Translations under genes and position numbers: made by a program | Notes under the pieces: model-generated | The model's input: the letters and a program-made list of their open reading frames with translations, nothing else | Database searches by the model: none | Told to the model about the DNA's origin: nothing | Origin: Xylaria sp. FL1777 | Lineage: Eukaryota > Ascomycota > Sordariomycetes > Xylariales > Xylariaceae | NCBI GenBank assembly: GCA_022578965.1 | Contig: MU400853.1 | Location: 1 to 31,631 of the forward strand | Length of the DNA stretch: 31,631 nucleotides | Reading direction: 5' to 3' | Part shown: positions 1 to 10,863 of the stretch, one piece after another | How positions within the stretch are numbered: the first letter of the stretch is position 1 | How the letters are laid out: every line of letters begins with the position of its first letter

Positions 1-391
1 CGGTTCTTTAAGAGTTAATTTGATGTCCTACCCTCTGCCCCGCCGACTTCATAAGTCCATGTCAAGCCCCTATTGATAGCATGAGATATGGTGCGTGGGC
101 GCCTACCACTACCCCTGAGTAGCTAGACAGATGGATCGCATGGACTCGGTGAATGTAGCTATTGGGAATCTATGACCTAATTGGTACGACCTAATAGGCC
201 ATATCTATCCTTCATTACTCAATATTCTTAGTTTGCGGTGGTTCACTAGTTGACTAAATGCGCCTTTTACATATACATATTCAGCAAGCGGATCTAAGGA
301 TCTATGTCTACTTGAGAATCATCTATTACTCTATAATATACAAAATGCAGGGATATACAGAAAACAGAGACAGGTCGCACTCCTTCTCCAT
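1..391. other. 3' flank of the GH89 gene, no gene seen
   Basis: Non-coding stretch downstream of the glycosidase stop codon. It has normal to slightly AT-rich composition. Open frames here are short and run antisense into the glycosidase gene. I see no RNA gene, repeat or recognisable regulatory site. Confidence 0.6.
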
Positions 392-2876
392 CTACACCGT
401 AAAGATCGAGCTCCAGGTATTAGTAACCGCGACCAGAGTGGTCCGTAAGTCTGCAGCCGAGTCCGTCAACTCACTACCGGCCGTGGTCCGATTAACCCAC
501 GATAGTTCCCACTCGAGCAGCTCGGCCGTGAATGCCTTCTGGTCATAGGCGTTGGAGGGCGTCGCTATCAGGTAATCTATGAACTTCTGCCACCTGGGTA
601 GATAGTATGTCCCTACCAGGCCGCTCCAGGACCGAGAGGCGTAATCGGAGATTTGTCCGGTCGGTCCCCATATTGTCACCTGGTTGCGGGCTTCGTACTC
701 GAGGAAGTCGGCGATGGCCGAGCGGTTCGGGTCGGATGTGTTGACGGTCGCGCGAGCTGCCTTGATCCACGTAGATAGCTGGAAGTTCTCGTTGGTCGCT
801 AGCACTGCATCGAGGGTCGAGAGAAGTTGCGTCAGCTTCTTGCCTTGACGCTTCAGATCATACTCGCGCGAGTGTGGGTTTGTGGCCGTGTATGTTGCGA
901 TTAGCTCCTCGTATAGGGGGATGAATGCATTGCCTAGGACTTGGCGTGTCCAGTCAACGAGATCGTATTGGTAGGCTGGGTTGGAGAACAGTGTAGGATC
1001 ATGTGTGCCTGCTTGGTACAGGAGCTTCCAAGCCGCCACTACAACTGCGGGATTGTAATTCAGTAGTGTCGGGTGGTGTCCTGTCCGGTTGAGCAGGCCA
1101 GATGTGCTTGGCACAAGCTCAAAAATGGACTTGGGGACAGCATTTGCGACGAGGTTCGTATTGTTAAAGACTGTCGACCTTAACATTTGCCACGCTTCGT
1201 ATATGCCCCCTGGAAGGCCAACACCGCTCGCCCCATAGCGGGTGGTTACCCAATCATGGAAATACTCCTCGGTGTCAATTGGGGTTCTACTCCAGGCTTG
1301 GTCGAGAAGGAGATTATACATGATCTCATTACCTTCAAGGCCTTCCGGTGTAAGCCCGAAACCGACTAGTGTATTACTTGAGTCGAGTGCCTCAATCGAA
1401 TTCATCGTCACATTCATGATTTGTCCGTACTATGGAAGCGGTTAGCATTGCAAGACTGAAAGCTAACCTAACACGGGTGACGCACCAATCCATAGTTACC
1501 CCCATAATCGTGAAGTTGGCACCAGATCCAGGGCTTCCCGTAAAATGAGCTGGTCCGCTGCCACTGCGGTTGCGATTCAGAGAACAGGTCCAAGATGAGC
1601 ATGTCGGAATCGACTGCCACGCCGCCTAAGAACGCTTGGATCCGCTCATTGGTCCAGAAGGCCGAATTGGATGAGAAAAGCCAGCCTTGCATAATCCAGA
1701 TTGCATCCGGGTCGGCTGCTTTGAGTGAGTTCCAGGTGTTCGCGCTCACGCTCTCCAGATAACCGAGATCACCCGAAGCAGGATTATTCTCGTTAAACTG
1801 GTCTAGGGTCCAAAAATTTGTGACATTGCCGTAATAGGACTGTTGCTTGGACACGAAACGGATCTGGAGTTCTTCAAAGAGCGGGTCAAAGGGATCGAGA
1901 AACGTGTCGTTAGTATATCCAGTTGGGAAGCTCTCCCAGGTCGAACCATTGGACACGTTGGCTGAAGGAAAGACATTGGTAATGGACCTAGGCGTATACC
2001 CGGGGAAGGCGGGGAGAATAGGTTTGATCCCTAGCTCGACCATGCGCTTTACGATCTTCATTTGTAGGGCGAACTGATCTTCTACCCAGGACTCGGGTAT
2101 CGAGCCGCCCCAAGAGCCTTGAATGTTGCCGAAGTGATTCCAGGCGAGGAAAGCTGGACCACTTATAAAATCCTCGAGATCAGCATCAGAGAACCCCATT
2201 TCGCGGAAGACCTCGATATAAATCTTCTCGAAACCAATCCACGCAAGAGCAGTGTTGATGCCACGAAGGGCCATCCAGTCGAGGTGCTCCTCCCATTCGT
2301 CCCATCCCCAAAAGGCGGACGTGTAAGAGGTGGTCACTCGAGACTCGTTAGATAAAGTTCAACATTTTCAGCCCTTCGACGGACACTCACCAGTGTTCAG
2401 ATAGTACCGGAGAGGCACGACGCTTGAGCCCGTCAGCGGGCTAGACAGAGCGGGGAGCTTCCGGGGCGCCTTGTCCAGCTGGCTGCCGATGAACCACCAT
2501 ATGTCGACATGAGCTTCGCTCGATAGGTAGGCATGAAGACTAGGAAGGGCGTCTTAACCACACGCACGCTCTTGGGGAGGTGAGGTGAGGCCTATACTCA
2601 CCCAGCCAGCAGTCCACCGACTGTATTTCCCTGCACGATGACTTTGCCACCAGCCGCACTGGAAACAACATAGCTGTCGTTCACACGGTCATCTTCGATC
2701 CCCGTTTGATTTCCATCGGGCCCCAATGCCTCTACGATCTCAAATTGGAAAGATTCTGCATGTTGGGGCAGGCGACGTCGGACCAAAGATTCAACGCCTG
2801 TGGTTGATGCAGCAGTACGGAGAGCTACAACACCAGCAGCGAAGGCCCAAGCGGCGAAAAGATTGAAGACACGCAT
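392..2876 (-). CDS. Secreted alpha-N-acetylglucosaminidase, GH89 (NAGLU-like), 4 exons
   Basis: Hydrolyses terminal alpha-N-acetylglucosamine; the fungal substrate is unknown. Exons on the minus strand: 2876-2602, 2539-2391, 2336-1486, 1429-392, giving 770 aa, close to the 743 aa of human NAGLU. The three introns (62, 54 and 56 nt) have GTGAGT, GTGAGT and GTGCGT donors and AG acceptors, and every junction keeps frame. The open frame extends to a TTG at 2885, but the first ATG is at 2876 and starts a hydrophobic stretch over residues 2-19, a likely signal peptide. Exon 2 supplies the conserved GLHAYL...WWFIGSQLD stretch and exon 3 the FWGWDEWEEHLDWMALRGIN block. The two family catalytic glutamates fit Glu324 in QFNENNP (acid/base) and Glu454 in GLTPEG (nucleophile), by analogy with human E316 and E446. 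Several NxS/T sites fit a secreted protein. The family call is firm; substrate and localisation are inferred. Confidence 0.93.
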
Positions 2877-3792
2877 GAGGTCCAATGCGACGCCCTGGTG
2901 ATTCTAGAGAAAAGCTACCGTGCCCGCATCGCAACCAAACGGATAAGGGATGTCAAACCAAGGGACTTCTTCAATCTTTATTATTACCGTAGTGGTCTAA
3001 TCTTAACGATCCTGGGATTAACAGGGGTAGGCCTGCTGTACCTGGCTAGCCGCCGCCAGTTAGCTATACTAGTGTATACATTGCTCCGGGATGCGAGTCA
3101 TCGCACTGTACTCTCTATACTGTGGCTTAAATATAATGTAGGTAGCCCTTGAGAGTCCTTAGGAAACCCACGTGGTCAAATACTTCTCTACTGAGCATGA
3201 GGACGCAGAATGAAAAAAACAACGCCTCGTCCACAAGCGCTGACGCAAGCCGCAAAGCCCGAAAATGGTATCTCTCAACGAGTAAGTAAAATGCCTAATG
3301 TTAACAAAAATTAGATTCGCTGCAGATAATACCTAGTAATTAATCTTGAGTATCCTACTAATAGAGGGCTGGGATTCTGTGAGATGCCCATATAGGGCCT
3401 GACCTACTCTCGTCAGGGGGACAAAAGAGATCAAAGCCCAAGCCGAAGGCGCTCACGACTTACTGAAAATCACTTTGCCCTCCTATAAGGAATACGAGAA
3501 TGCAGGTTAGGATCCACGCCACAGTAACAATCGTCCCACTCGCAGTTTGTTGCTTGCACGAGGAAGTGGTACCACTAAATAACTCGAGACTACATGTGTG
3601 TGAAGCTCACCCAGTCAAGTGAATAGAATCAGAATTTAGTCTAAGTTCTGAACTGTCTTACATGTCATAGTGAGATACCTCGTGTCTCGTATGCATTGGA
3701 GGACTTTTCTTTTGTCCATCATCACATCAGCACCACCTCTATTAGCAAAACTCTTTCGCTTTGGAGGAATAACCCTGGCCATATCCCATTTC
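2877..3792. other. Intergenic: GH89 promoter side and SES1 3' flank
   Basis: About 0.9 kb between two minus-strand genes. It should hold the glycosidase promoter (low-coordinate end) and the synthetase 3' UTR. An open frame at 2898-3152 (+) starts only at GTG and matches nothing I know. A small spliced reading frame at 3197-3466 (+), with good splice signals, is described as a candidate in the findings. No tRNA is seen. Confidence 0.55.
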
Positions 3793-5208
3793 TCAAGCCT
3801 TCTTCCTGATCGGAATCTCTTTAGCCAGCTCCTTGGTGTATGGTAGGAAGTCGCGTTGTCCCGGAATGTACTTGCGTAATACTTCCGGAACAATAAATCC
3901 TTCGGGGGTCTGGTAGTTTTCTAGTACGCAGCAAAGAGTTCGCTCCGTGGCACAAAGCGTCTGGCGCATGTTAGTTCTGACATCGTGGAGAGGGGCTTTT
4001 TGAGGGTTATGACATACCGCGTTCAGGGCATGTGTGTAGACCTTCCTCAGAGAATCAGCCGTGCCCTTTTGTTTCTTTGGCCCGTATCTGATGCCCAATT
4101 CGCGTGTCTGGTAATCGGTACAGTTGGAGCACGAGACCAGCTCTTTGTACTCTTTCTGGAATGGGAAGAGGGCTTCGAGATCGTACTTGGCAGAAGCCGC
4201 ATTATTCAAGGCCGATGACACGATGGAAACGACACGGTAGGGGAGTTGGAGAGCCTTGTAAAATTCCTCTGAGATCTGGATCATCTCGTCGTAGTGTTTC
4301 CAGCTGTCCTCGGGGTTGCAGATGATGAACTGCTCGATCTTCTCAAATTGGTGTATTCTGAACAGACCCCAGGTGTCATGGCCGTGCTTGCCAGCCTCCT
4401 TTCGAAAGCACGTGCTGTATCCGGCATACTTTATTGGCAAATCGGTAGACTGAAGCCACTCATCGGAATGGAGGGCAGACAGTGGCTGCTCACTAGTAGC
4501 AATCAGGTACTTCGCATCGCCATCGTTTTCGGTGATCTTGTACAGCTCCTCGTCGAATTGAGAGAGCTGGGCGGTCTTGGCCATGTACGCTCCGTCCATG
4601 AAAAAGGGAGGCTGGTTTGGAGAATAGCCCTTGTTGTATAGAAACTCGAGGCCGAAGTTGATGAGGGCTTGGTTGAGAAACAATCCCCAGCCAGTCAGAC
4701 AGTAGCCGCGGTGGCCGGCCAGCTTGGTACCGCGTTCGGGGTCGTAACCATCGAGACGGGCGAGCACTTGGTGGTGGCTCAGCAGATTCTCAGTAGGCCT
4801 GGGGGTCTCCGGGTTCCATGTGCGCACCACGGCATTGTCGTCTTCGGTTGTGCTGACGGGAACGGAGGAGTGGACGTAGTTGCCGACGGTCTTGAGCTTG
4901 GCGTCCAGCTTCAGCTGAAGCTCGGCGGCGGCCTTCTCTTGTGCCGTCTTTCGCTGGTTTATCTCGTCCTTCTGGGCCAGCAGGTCGTCAATGGCCTCGC
5001 CCTTCTTCTTCCTCGCGGTGATGTTGGCCTGGACCGTCTTCAACTCGGCGGCGATCTGCGTGGCCGCGTAGTTCGTTGTTCTGTGAACTTCCCAAAGCTC
5101 GATGATTTCGTCTACTATCTCAGTGGGCGCATTGCGCTTCGCTTGGCTTTGGCGGATCTTCTCCGGGTCGCCGCCACGAGTGGCGATGAAGTCGGTGATG
5201 TCGAGCAT
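3793..5208 (-). CDS. SES1: Cytosolic seryl-tRNA synthetase, 2 exons
   Basis: Charges tRNA-Ser (and the selenocysteine tRNA where present) with serine in the cytosol; class II aminoacyl-tRNA synthetase. The frame is open to a TTG at 5214, but the first ATG is at 5208 and gives the family N-terminus MLDITDF. Residues ~1-110 are the charged helical tRNA-binding arm. The catalytic core carries FRKEAG (~268-273) and motif 2, RIHQFEKIEQF (~284-294). The C-terminus ends in basic residues (RKKA), as in eukaryotic cytosolic enzymes. The 1.4 kb frame is continuous, but 4017-3961 is a 57-nt intron: GTATGT donor, AACTAAC branch site, CAG acceptor. Removing it gives exons 5208-4018 and 3960-3793, 452 aa, and restores motif 3 as LNA|TLCATERTL. 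Unspliced, 19 unrelated residues would break motif 3. A TGAGTCA site lies ~264 bp upstream. Confidence 0.95.
   Translation of the reverse strand: MLDITDFIATRGGDPEKIRQSQAKRNAPTEIVDEIIELWEVHRTTNYAATQIAAELKTVQANITARKKKGEAIDDLLAQKDEINQRKTAQEKAAAELQLKLDAKLKTVGNYVHSSVPVSTTEDDNAVVRTWNPETPRPTENLLSHHQVLARLDGYDPERGTKLAGHRGYCLTGWGLFLNQALINFGLEFLYNKGYSPNQPPFFMDGAYMAKTAQLSQFDEELYKITENDGDAKYLIATSEQPLSALHSDEWLQSTDLPIKYAGYSTCFRKEAGKHGHDTWGLFRIHQFEKIEQFIICNPEDSWKHYDEMIQISEEFYKALQLPYRVVSIVSSALNNAASAKYDLEALFPFQKEYKELVSCSNCTDYQTRELGIRYGPKKQKGTADSLRKVYTHALNAVCHNPQKAPLHDVRTNMRQTLCATERTLCCVLENYQTPEGFIVPEVLRKYIPGQRDFLPYTKELAKEIPIRKKA
3961..4017 (-). other. Stop-free, frame-preserving intron of SES1
   Basis: 57 nt, GTATGT...AACTAAC...CAG on the minus strand, phase 0, no in-frame stop. 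Splicing joins Ala397 to Thr398 and gives the conserved synthetase motif 3. The translated intron (VCHNPQKAPLHDVRTNMRQ) has no counterpart in the family as I know it. Confidence 0.9.
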
Positions 5209-6048
5209 CTTCAAAGCCGCACCGTCACTTCACTTCACTGGATACTGCAGATAACTAAGCTGAACCAGACTGGTATACAAGATACATAAAACTTGGGCAC
5301 GAGTGTTATGGCCACGAAAGATCAAATGCCCCACCTAGAATTGTATGTAGGAGGGGTTAGGTTAGTCGAGTGGAAATTTCAGAGCCATGTTCCCACATGC
5401 CACATGAGGTAGGAGGGGTAATAATAAGGGGTACCTAAGCAGGTACACATGATAGGTGTTACCTTAGGTAGTGAGTCAGTGGCCTAGCGGTTACAGGGCA
5501 GCGCTATGTTGTTATAGTCAGTTAGCGAATTTATGCATTTAAGGGATAGGAATTAATCACGGTGCTGCACTGGCGCAAATATCTAGAAGTAGAGGCCACA
5601 TCTAGAAAATGAGGATCAATTACCTATTACATTTTATTATCTCGCGCTGTCTACATCGATTAACTAACTCAAAGCCGAAGTTGAGTTCAAGCGAGCCAAA
5701 TACAACAAGATCGCCGATTGATATGTACTTGGATAGCATGTGCATAGCAAATTAAACCACAGAAGTTCAATGGCACTATCTCTCCGAAGAATGATTTTGC
5801 CTCCAATGTTGAGAAGTAAAAGAGGACCATCACCTATATTGATTGCCTAGCCCTTTCTTCGCAGACAACCGGCTTATAGACACGAAGACATGAATTATAA
5901 CAAATGCTCGTAGTGTGCAAGTTTAGCTAATGAAAGCTAATGGTATGGGTTTACTGCCACAAATCATCAAGACAGCATCTATGCGAATAGTATCAAGTAC
6001 AAGCGTCTAAACATACGTATCACAGCACTTAACAACAACCACAACAAG
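5209..6048. other. Intergenic: SES1 promoter and oxoprolinase 3' flank
   Basis: About 840 bp between two minus-strand genes. The half next to SES1 has a TGAGTCA at 5472-5478, a tRNA A-box-like stretch at 5480-5492, and GGTACCTA-type repeats at about 5430-5470 that recur at 14.57-14.76 kb. The high-coordinate half is AT-rich, fits a 3' UTR, and shows no gene. Confidence 0.6.
5472..5478. promoter_or_regulatory. Candidate CPC1/Gcn4 site upstream of SES1
   Basis: TGAGTCA matches the TGASTCA consensus of the fungal general amino-acid-control bZIP factors. It lies about 264 bp upstream of the seryl-tRNA synthetase ATG, a gene class often under this control in fungi. One site by motif only; no binding evidence. 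Confidence 0.4.
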
Positions 6049-9000
6049 CTAAGCCTGCAGCGCCATCTCCTCCCTCGCAGCAAAACTGCCACCCCTCCAA
6101 GCCTTCGTATGATCCTCGCCACCAGCAACGGCCCTCTCGCCGCCGACGGGGCCCCATCCGCCGCCACCAGGCGTGTTGATGATGATCCTATCGCCGGCCT
6201 TCATGGCGGCAGTGTTCTTCGCGCCGAGGTTGATCCAGCGCTCCTCATACTCAACATCGCCGTCGTCCCGCGCCGCCTCATCAGCCGCGAGGTCTTTCTC
6301 CGGGTCGGACTTGGCGACGCGACGGACCCAGATGTTCAATCCACAAGCGGCGTCCTCGCCGCCCGCGAGCCCGTAGGGGTGGTACACGCGGCGCTCGCTG
6401 AGGATGGAGGCCTGGACGGGGATGCGGAACTCGATGTCGCGGACGACGCCGTCGCCGCCGCGGTGCTGGCCCCTCCCGCCGGAGCCCGCGCGGATGGAGA
6501 AGTCGCGCAGGAGCACGGGGTACCGGCGCTCGAAGACCTCGGAGTCGGTGATGCGCGTGTTGGTCATGTGCGTGTGCACGCCGCTGGTGCCCTCCCACGT
6601 CGGCCCCGCGCCCGACCCGCCGGCGATGGTCTCGTAGTACCCGAAGCCGCGCACCTCGGCCTCGCCCGTCACGTTGCCGCCGAACCCGAAGGTCAGGTTG
6701 TTGCAGTCGCCCTGGCTCGCCGCGCACGCCTCGAACGCCCGGAAGATGACGTCCGTCACGCGCTGGCTCGTCAGCACGTTGCCGCCCACCACGGCCGCGC
6801 CCGTCGACGGCGAGAGGAGCGATTTCGGCGGGATCTTGACGTGGATCGGTTTCAGGCAGCCCTGGTTGAGGGGGATGTCCTCCGATATCAGGCACCGCAG
6901 GCAGTAGATGATGGCGCTGTATGTCACGGCCTCCGGCGCGTTGACGTTGCCGTAGACCTGTGGCCCGGTGCCCTCGAAGTCGAAGATGGCCTCGCCCTTG
7001 TCCGGGTCGATCGTCACGCGGAGGCGGATTGGCGTGCCCTCGTCCATGTAATCCACCGATGAGAGGTCCTTGCCTTCAAATTTCTTGTACACGTCCTTTA
7101 GGAGACTTCTTACGCACTTCTCCGCGTTGTTCTGGATGTTGATCATGTAAAACTGGACTGTCTCTTCTCCGTATTCTTCAATAAGGTTCTCGATGAGTGA
7201 GATGCCCTTCTGATTCGCCGACACTTGCGCCCTGAGATCGTTGATGTTGTCTGCCAGGCATCGGGTGCCGCTGCACCCGGGATATTGCGCCGGCTCCTTG
7301 TATAGCAGCTCTGTAATCCTCTCCTCGTTGAATTTGCCCTCGCTCACAATCTTCTCGCTCTTGATCGCCGCGCCTTCCTGGAAGAGCTCGCGAGAGTGAG
7401 GCGGCATGCTGCCAGCCGTAATGCCGCCTATGTCCGCATGGTGTGCTCGTGAAGCAGCATAGAATAAAATCCTTTCCCCCTTCTCGTCAAAAGCGGGCAT
7501 CAGGAGGGTGATGTCGGGCAGATGCGTTCCACCATACGAGGGATGGTTCGAGATGATCACATCTCCCTTCTTGAGCTTCCCCTCCCAGATCTTCGCCTGT
7601 GTCCTCACACATGTCGACATCGATCCAAGGTGGACAGGTAAATGCGGCGCATTCGCGACCAGACCTCCACTAGCATCGAATATGGCGCATGAAAAATCAA
7701 GGCGTTCCTTTACGTTGGTGCTGACGCTTGTCTTTTGGAGAGCTCTACCCATCTGTTCGGCAATGGCCATAAAACGGTGGCCGAAAATGCTAAGCATAAT
7801 GGGATCAACCTCTCTCTCGCCCGACTCTTTCTTCTCGGACCTGATTAGACATTTGTTAGCTTCCTGTGACATGCGGTGGTGTCGTGAATAACATACTCAT
7901 CTTTGCCGCCCTCGCTCGTGAGATCGATGATGACGTGTGTCTTCAGAATCAAGGCTTTGGCGTTAGGCGTGACGACAATCGTTTGCGTGCCGTCGGCAAG
8001 GACTGCTGGGCCATTGACCTCGTCGCCGACGGCTAAATCTTCCAACTTGTACAGAGGGGTCTCTCGGCGACCCCCTTCGAAGTAAACCTGTGATTTCCTG
8101 TATGCCTTCTCGTCACTAATAGACTGTCGTTTGACCTGTTTCAGCTGCTGGTCGACTGTCTCATCCTGGTAACGGAAGCTTTTTCCTATGCCTCGTACAC
8201 GGACATCATCGACAATGATGTCGCGCTCGTCGAGGGTGAACCCAAATTCATAGCGGTGGTGTTTCACGAAGGCCTTCCCAAACGCCCATTCATCGCCGTC
8301 GAACGAAGCTTTAGCATCTGCCGCACTGGGCCTGATAATCATAAGAGCAGATTCTGTTCCTCGGTAACGCATGTTGAGATACTCTTCGAACACAATCTCC
8401 TCATCTTGGAACCCTTGATCGTGAAGTGCCTTCCGGGACCTCTCCTTCAGTTTTTCCATTTTAACCTTGAGCTCGTTCACAACTTCGCCCTTGTCTTGCC
8501 ATACTTTCGATTCGGGCTCCTGTCTCTCGTCCACAACGTCTGCTAGAGCCATACCGTATGCCGATAGTACAGAGGAATATCTATGCACCAATATTTGCTT
8601 GATGCCTAAAGCGTCAGCAATGGCTACGGCATGTTGACCACCTGCTCCGCCGAACGTCGCGAGACGGTGCTTCGAAGAGTCGTGTCCCTTGGCTTCCGTG
8701 ATAGATCTAATTGGTCTAGTCATGGCCTCGTTGGCGATGGTTAAGAATCCGTAGGCGACCTCGTCTAAACTCAAATTCTTCCCGGTCTCCTGATTGATTT
8801 GGTCGGTAAGTTCCTGGATGACCTTCTTACTAGCCTCATAATCTAGACCCTCATCCTCGTTCTTTCCGAAGATCTTGGGGAAGAATTCAGGTAGGAGGCG
8901 ACCAAGAAATAAGTTGGCATCCGTTACTGCGGCAGGGCCGCCTTTTCGGTAGCAAGCTGGCCCGGGGTGAGCGCCGACGGACTCGGGGCCGACTACGAAG

Positions 9001-10193
9001 AGCCCATTCTTGAAGAAGAGCCGGCTGCCGCCTCCAGCGGCGACGGTGTTGATGTCGAGTTGAGGGGACTGGATGGTGACGCCGGCTGTCGTCGTCTCAA
9101 ATACGTGCTCGTATCGCCCTTCGCCGTACCGAGAGACATCTGTGCTGGTGCCGCCCATGTCGAAACCAATTACGGGGATCTTGGTTTCTTCATCGTAACT
9201 TGTAATGGCATAACCAACTACTCCACCAGCTGGACCTGACAGAATAGCTTTGAGACCAGTGAACTTCTCCACGTCAACCAGTCCGCCATCACTCTGCATG
9301 AACTCGCATCTAGCGCCCTTATCACCCTCCTCTTTCAAGACACTTCGTGTGCCTAGCCCACCAGCGAACCCCTTTTGGAAGCCAGAAATGTATTTCTTGA
9401 TAGCAGGGGTAAGATAGGCATCGGCACACACACTCGTGGCGCGTGAGACGAGCTTAATCATAGGCATCAGTTCATGACTCAGTGAGATGTGCTCAAAACC
9501 GATATCTCTAGCAATTTTACCGACAAGGGCTTCGTGGTCGGGGAACGTGTAACCGTGCATCAGACACACGGCTATGCTCCGAATGCCTTTATCATGAATG
9601 CTCTTAAGCTGGTCTTTGATCTTATCCTCCGTGGGCCGCTGAAGGACGCGAACAGCTTCACCGGACAGACCCATAACTAAATTTGATTTGGCGGCCTCTG
9701 GGGAGCCGGCCTTCGCCTCGGCCTTGGTGACGTTCCTTTTGGGGTCTTCCGCATAGTCTTCAAGTGTTACTCTTTCGTCTATCTCAACGACTTCTTCGTA
9801 CAGAACGTCGGGTTTCTTGATAGCAAGATCAAAAATCTTTGGTCGGCTCTGGTTGCCGATTGTGAGACAATCTCGGAATCCCTTGGTAACCACCAGTGCG
9901 ATCTTCTCTCCTTTCCGTTCAAGCAGTGCGTTTGTCGCGACTGTGGTACCCATGCGTATGCTGTCAATCTGGGAAGTATCTAACGCCTCGCCACGCGGAA
10001 TGTCCCGCTTCTGGAAGTGACTCATGATGCGCCGTATCCCCTCAAGTGGTGCATCGTCGTAATTCGCGGGATCTTCAGATAATAGCTTTATCACGACATC
10101 TTCGTCGTTCAGCGTCCCTACGCAGTCGGTAAAAGTGCCGCCGCGATCTATCGCGATGCGGATTCCGCGTTGCTGTCGGTCTGCTGGGCTCAT
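6049..10193 (-). CDS. ATP-dependent 5-oxoprolinase (HyuA-HyuB fusion), 2 exons
   Basis: Opens 5-oxo-L-proline to L-glutamate with ATP in the cytosolic gamma-glutamyl (glutathione) cycle. Exons 10193-7897 and 7840-6049 give 1,362 aa. The 56-nt intron 7896-7841 has a GTATGT donor, GCTAAC branch site and CAG acceptor, and joins in phase 2 (KDE|SEKK). Residues 11-240 are the hydantoinase A N-terminal half ([14 protein letters not shown]). The hydantoinase A core has [10 protein letters not shown] (~319-328) and [10 protein letters not shown] (~343-352). The hydantoinase B half begins at [12 protein letters not shown] (~778) and ends with a GGGGWGP motif (~1324-1330). Without splicing it would look like two overlapping genes, separate hydantoinase A and B subunits. 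Fungi carry several paralogues, so a related hydantoinase substrate cannot be excluded. The last 1 kb is much richer in GC than the rest. Confidence 0.93.
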
Positions 10194-10863
10194 TGTGATA
10201 GCTATGCTAAGTTATCTAATAATAGTGAATATAAAGAGATAGTGTCAGTGGAGGGATGGGGTTTTGCCCATGCCAGATAAACGGGGAGAAGGGAAATGAA
10301 TTTTGGAACAGGTAAGACAACAGTACATTCAAGCACCACCGTATGTCTACTTATAAGTACACCTTACAGTCGCAACAATCAACCATCAGCGGAGCCAGGA
10401 CGCCGTCGGAGATGATGGAGCTTTCTTGTGAGCTGCTCCAAGCTTACCAATGCTGTCTGCCATATATGAGCTCTTGAACCCCGCCATTCTCCAGCTGCCC
10501 CGCAGTCAAGATACACACGCGCATAGATAATTCACATAGTAGGTACGACCGACAAAGGAGAAAACCCACTTCGCGGTCGGAGGCGGAAGTCCGTATTGGT
10601 ATCCTCCCATTTTACGTAATCACGTATGCTACCTCGAGTCGAATTACACGGGTACCTCTCCCAACAACATCACGAGTCAAACTTGTGATTTTCGCTTCGA
10701 CTTATTTATTACGGTCAAAATTGAGTTTGTTGCATTATGTTACCTGTATTCCTACGCGAATAAATAGTTCGCGTGTTTTTGCCTGTCCTTCTAGTTTGCG
10801 TCAAAATCGTGATAGCTATTCGTAATACATGGCCTCGTAATTACCACATCACTCAAACTGAGC
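10194..10863. other. Intergenic: oxoprolinase promoter and sorting nexin 3' flank
   Basis: 670 bp. It holds the oxoprolinase promoter, since both neighbours are on the minus strand. I see a palindromic TTACGTAA at 10612-10619 and GATA-type sites at 10212-10217 (TTATCT) and 10275-10280 (AGATAA). The part nearest the sorting nexin stop is AT-rich and fits a 3' UTR. No gene is seen. Confidence 0.55.
10612..10619. promoter_or_regulatory. Candidate Yap1/Pap1-type bZIP site
   Basis: Perfect 8-bp palindrome TTACGTAA about 420 bp upstream of the oxoprolinase ATG. Pap1/Yap1-class oxidative-stress bZIP factors recognise this sequence, which would suit a gene of glutathione turnover. Motif evidence only. 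Confidence 0.35.

Noticed and set aside
2898..3152. 84-codon open frame with a hydrophobic stretch
   Set aside because: Starts at GTG, overlaps the glycosidase promoter region, and shows no family resemblance.
4669..5289. 206-codon plus-strand open frame
   Set aside because: Antisense to the seryl-tRNA synthetase coding sequence, which is fully explained on the minus strand.
6281..6895. 204-codon minus-strand open frame rich in Arg and Gly
   Set aside because: Out-of-frame shadow inside the oxoprolinase exon; low-complexity Arg/Gly/Pro composition.
6109..7062. Long plus-strand open frame of 317 codons
   Set aside because: It is antisense to the GC-rich 3' part of the oxoprolinase gene. Composition is Ala/Arg/Val-rich with no family resemblance; a mirror effect of high GC at third positions.
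7845..7872. Overlapping hydantoinase A and B genes
   Set aside because: A 56-nt intron with donor, branch site and acceptor at 7841-7896 joins both into one fungal-type 5-oxoprolinase.
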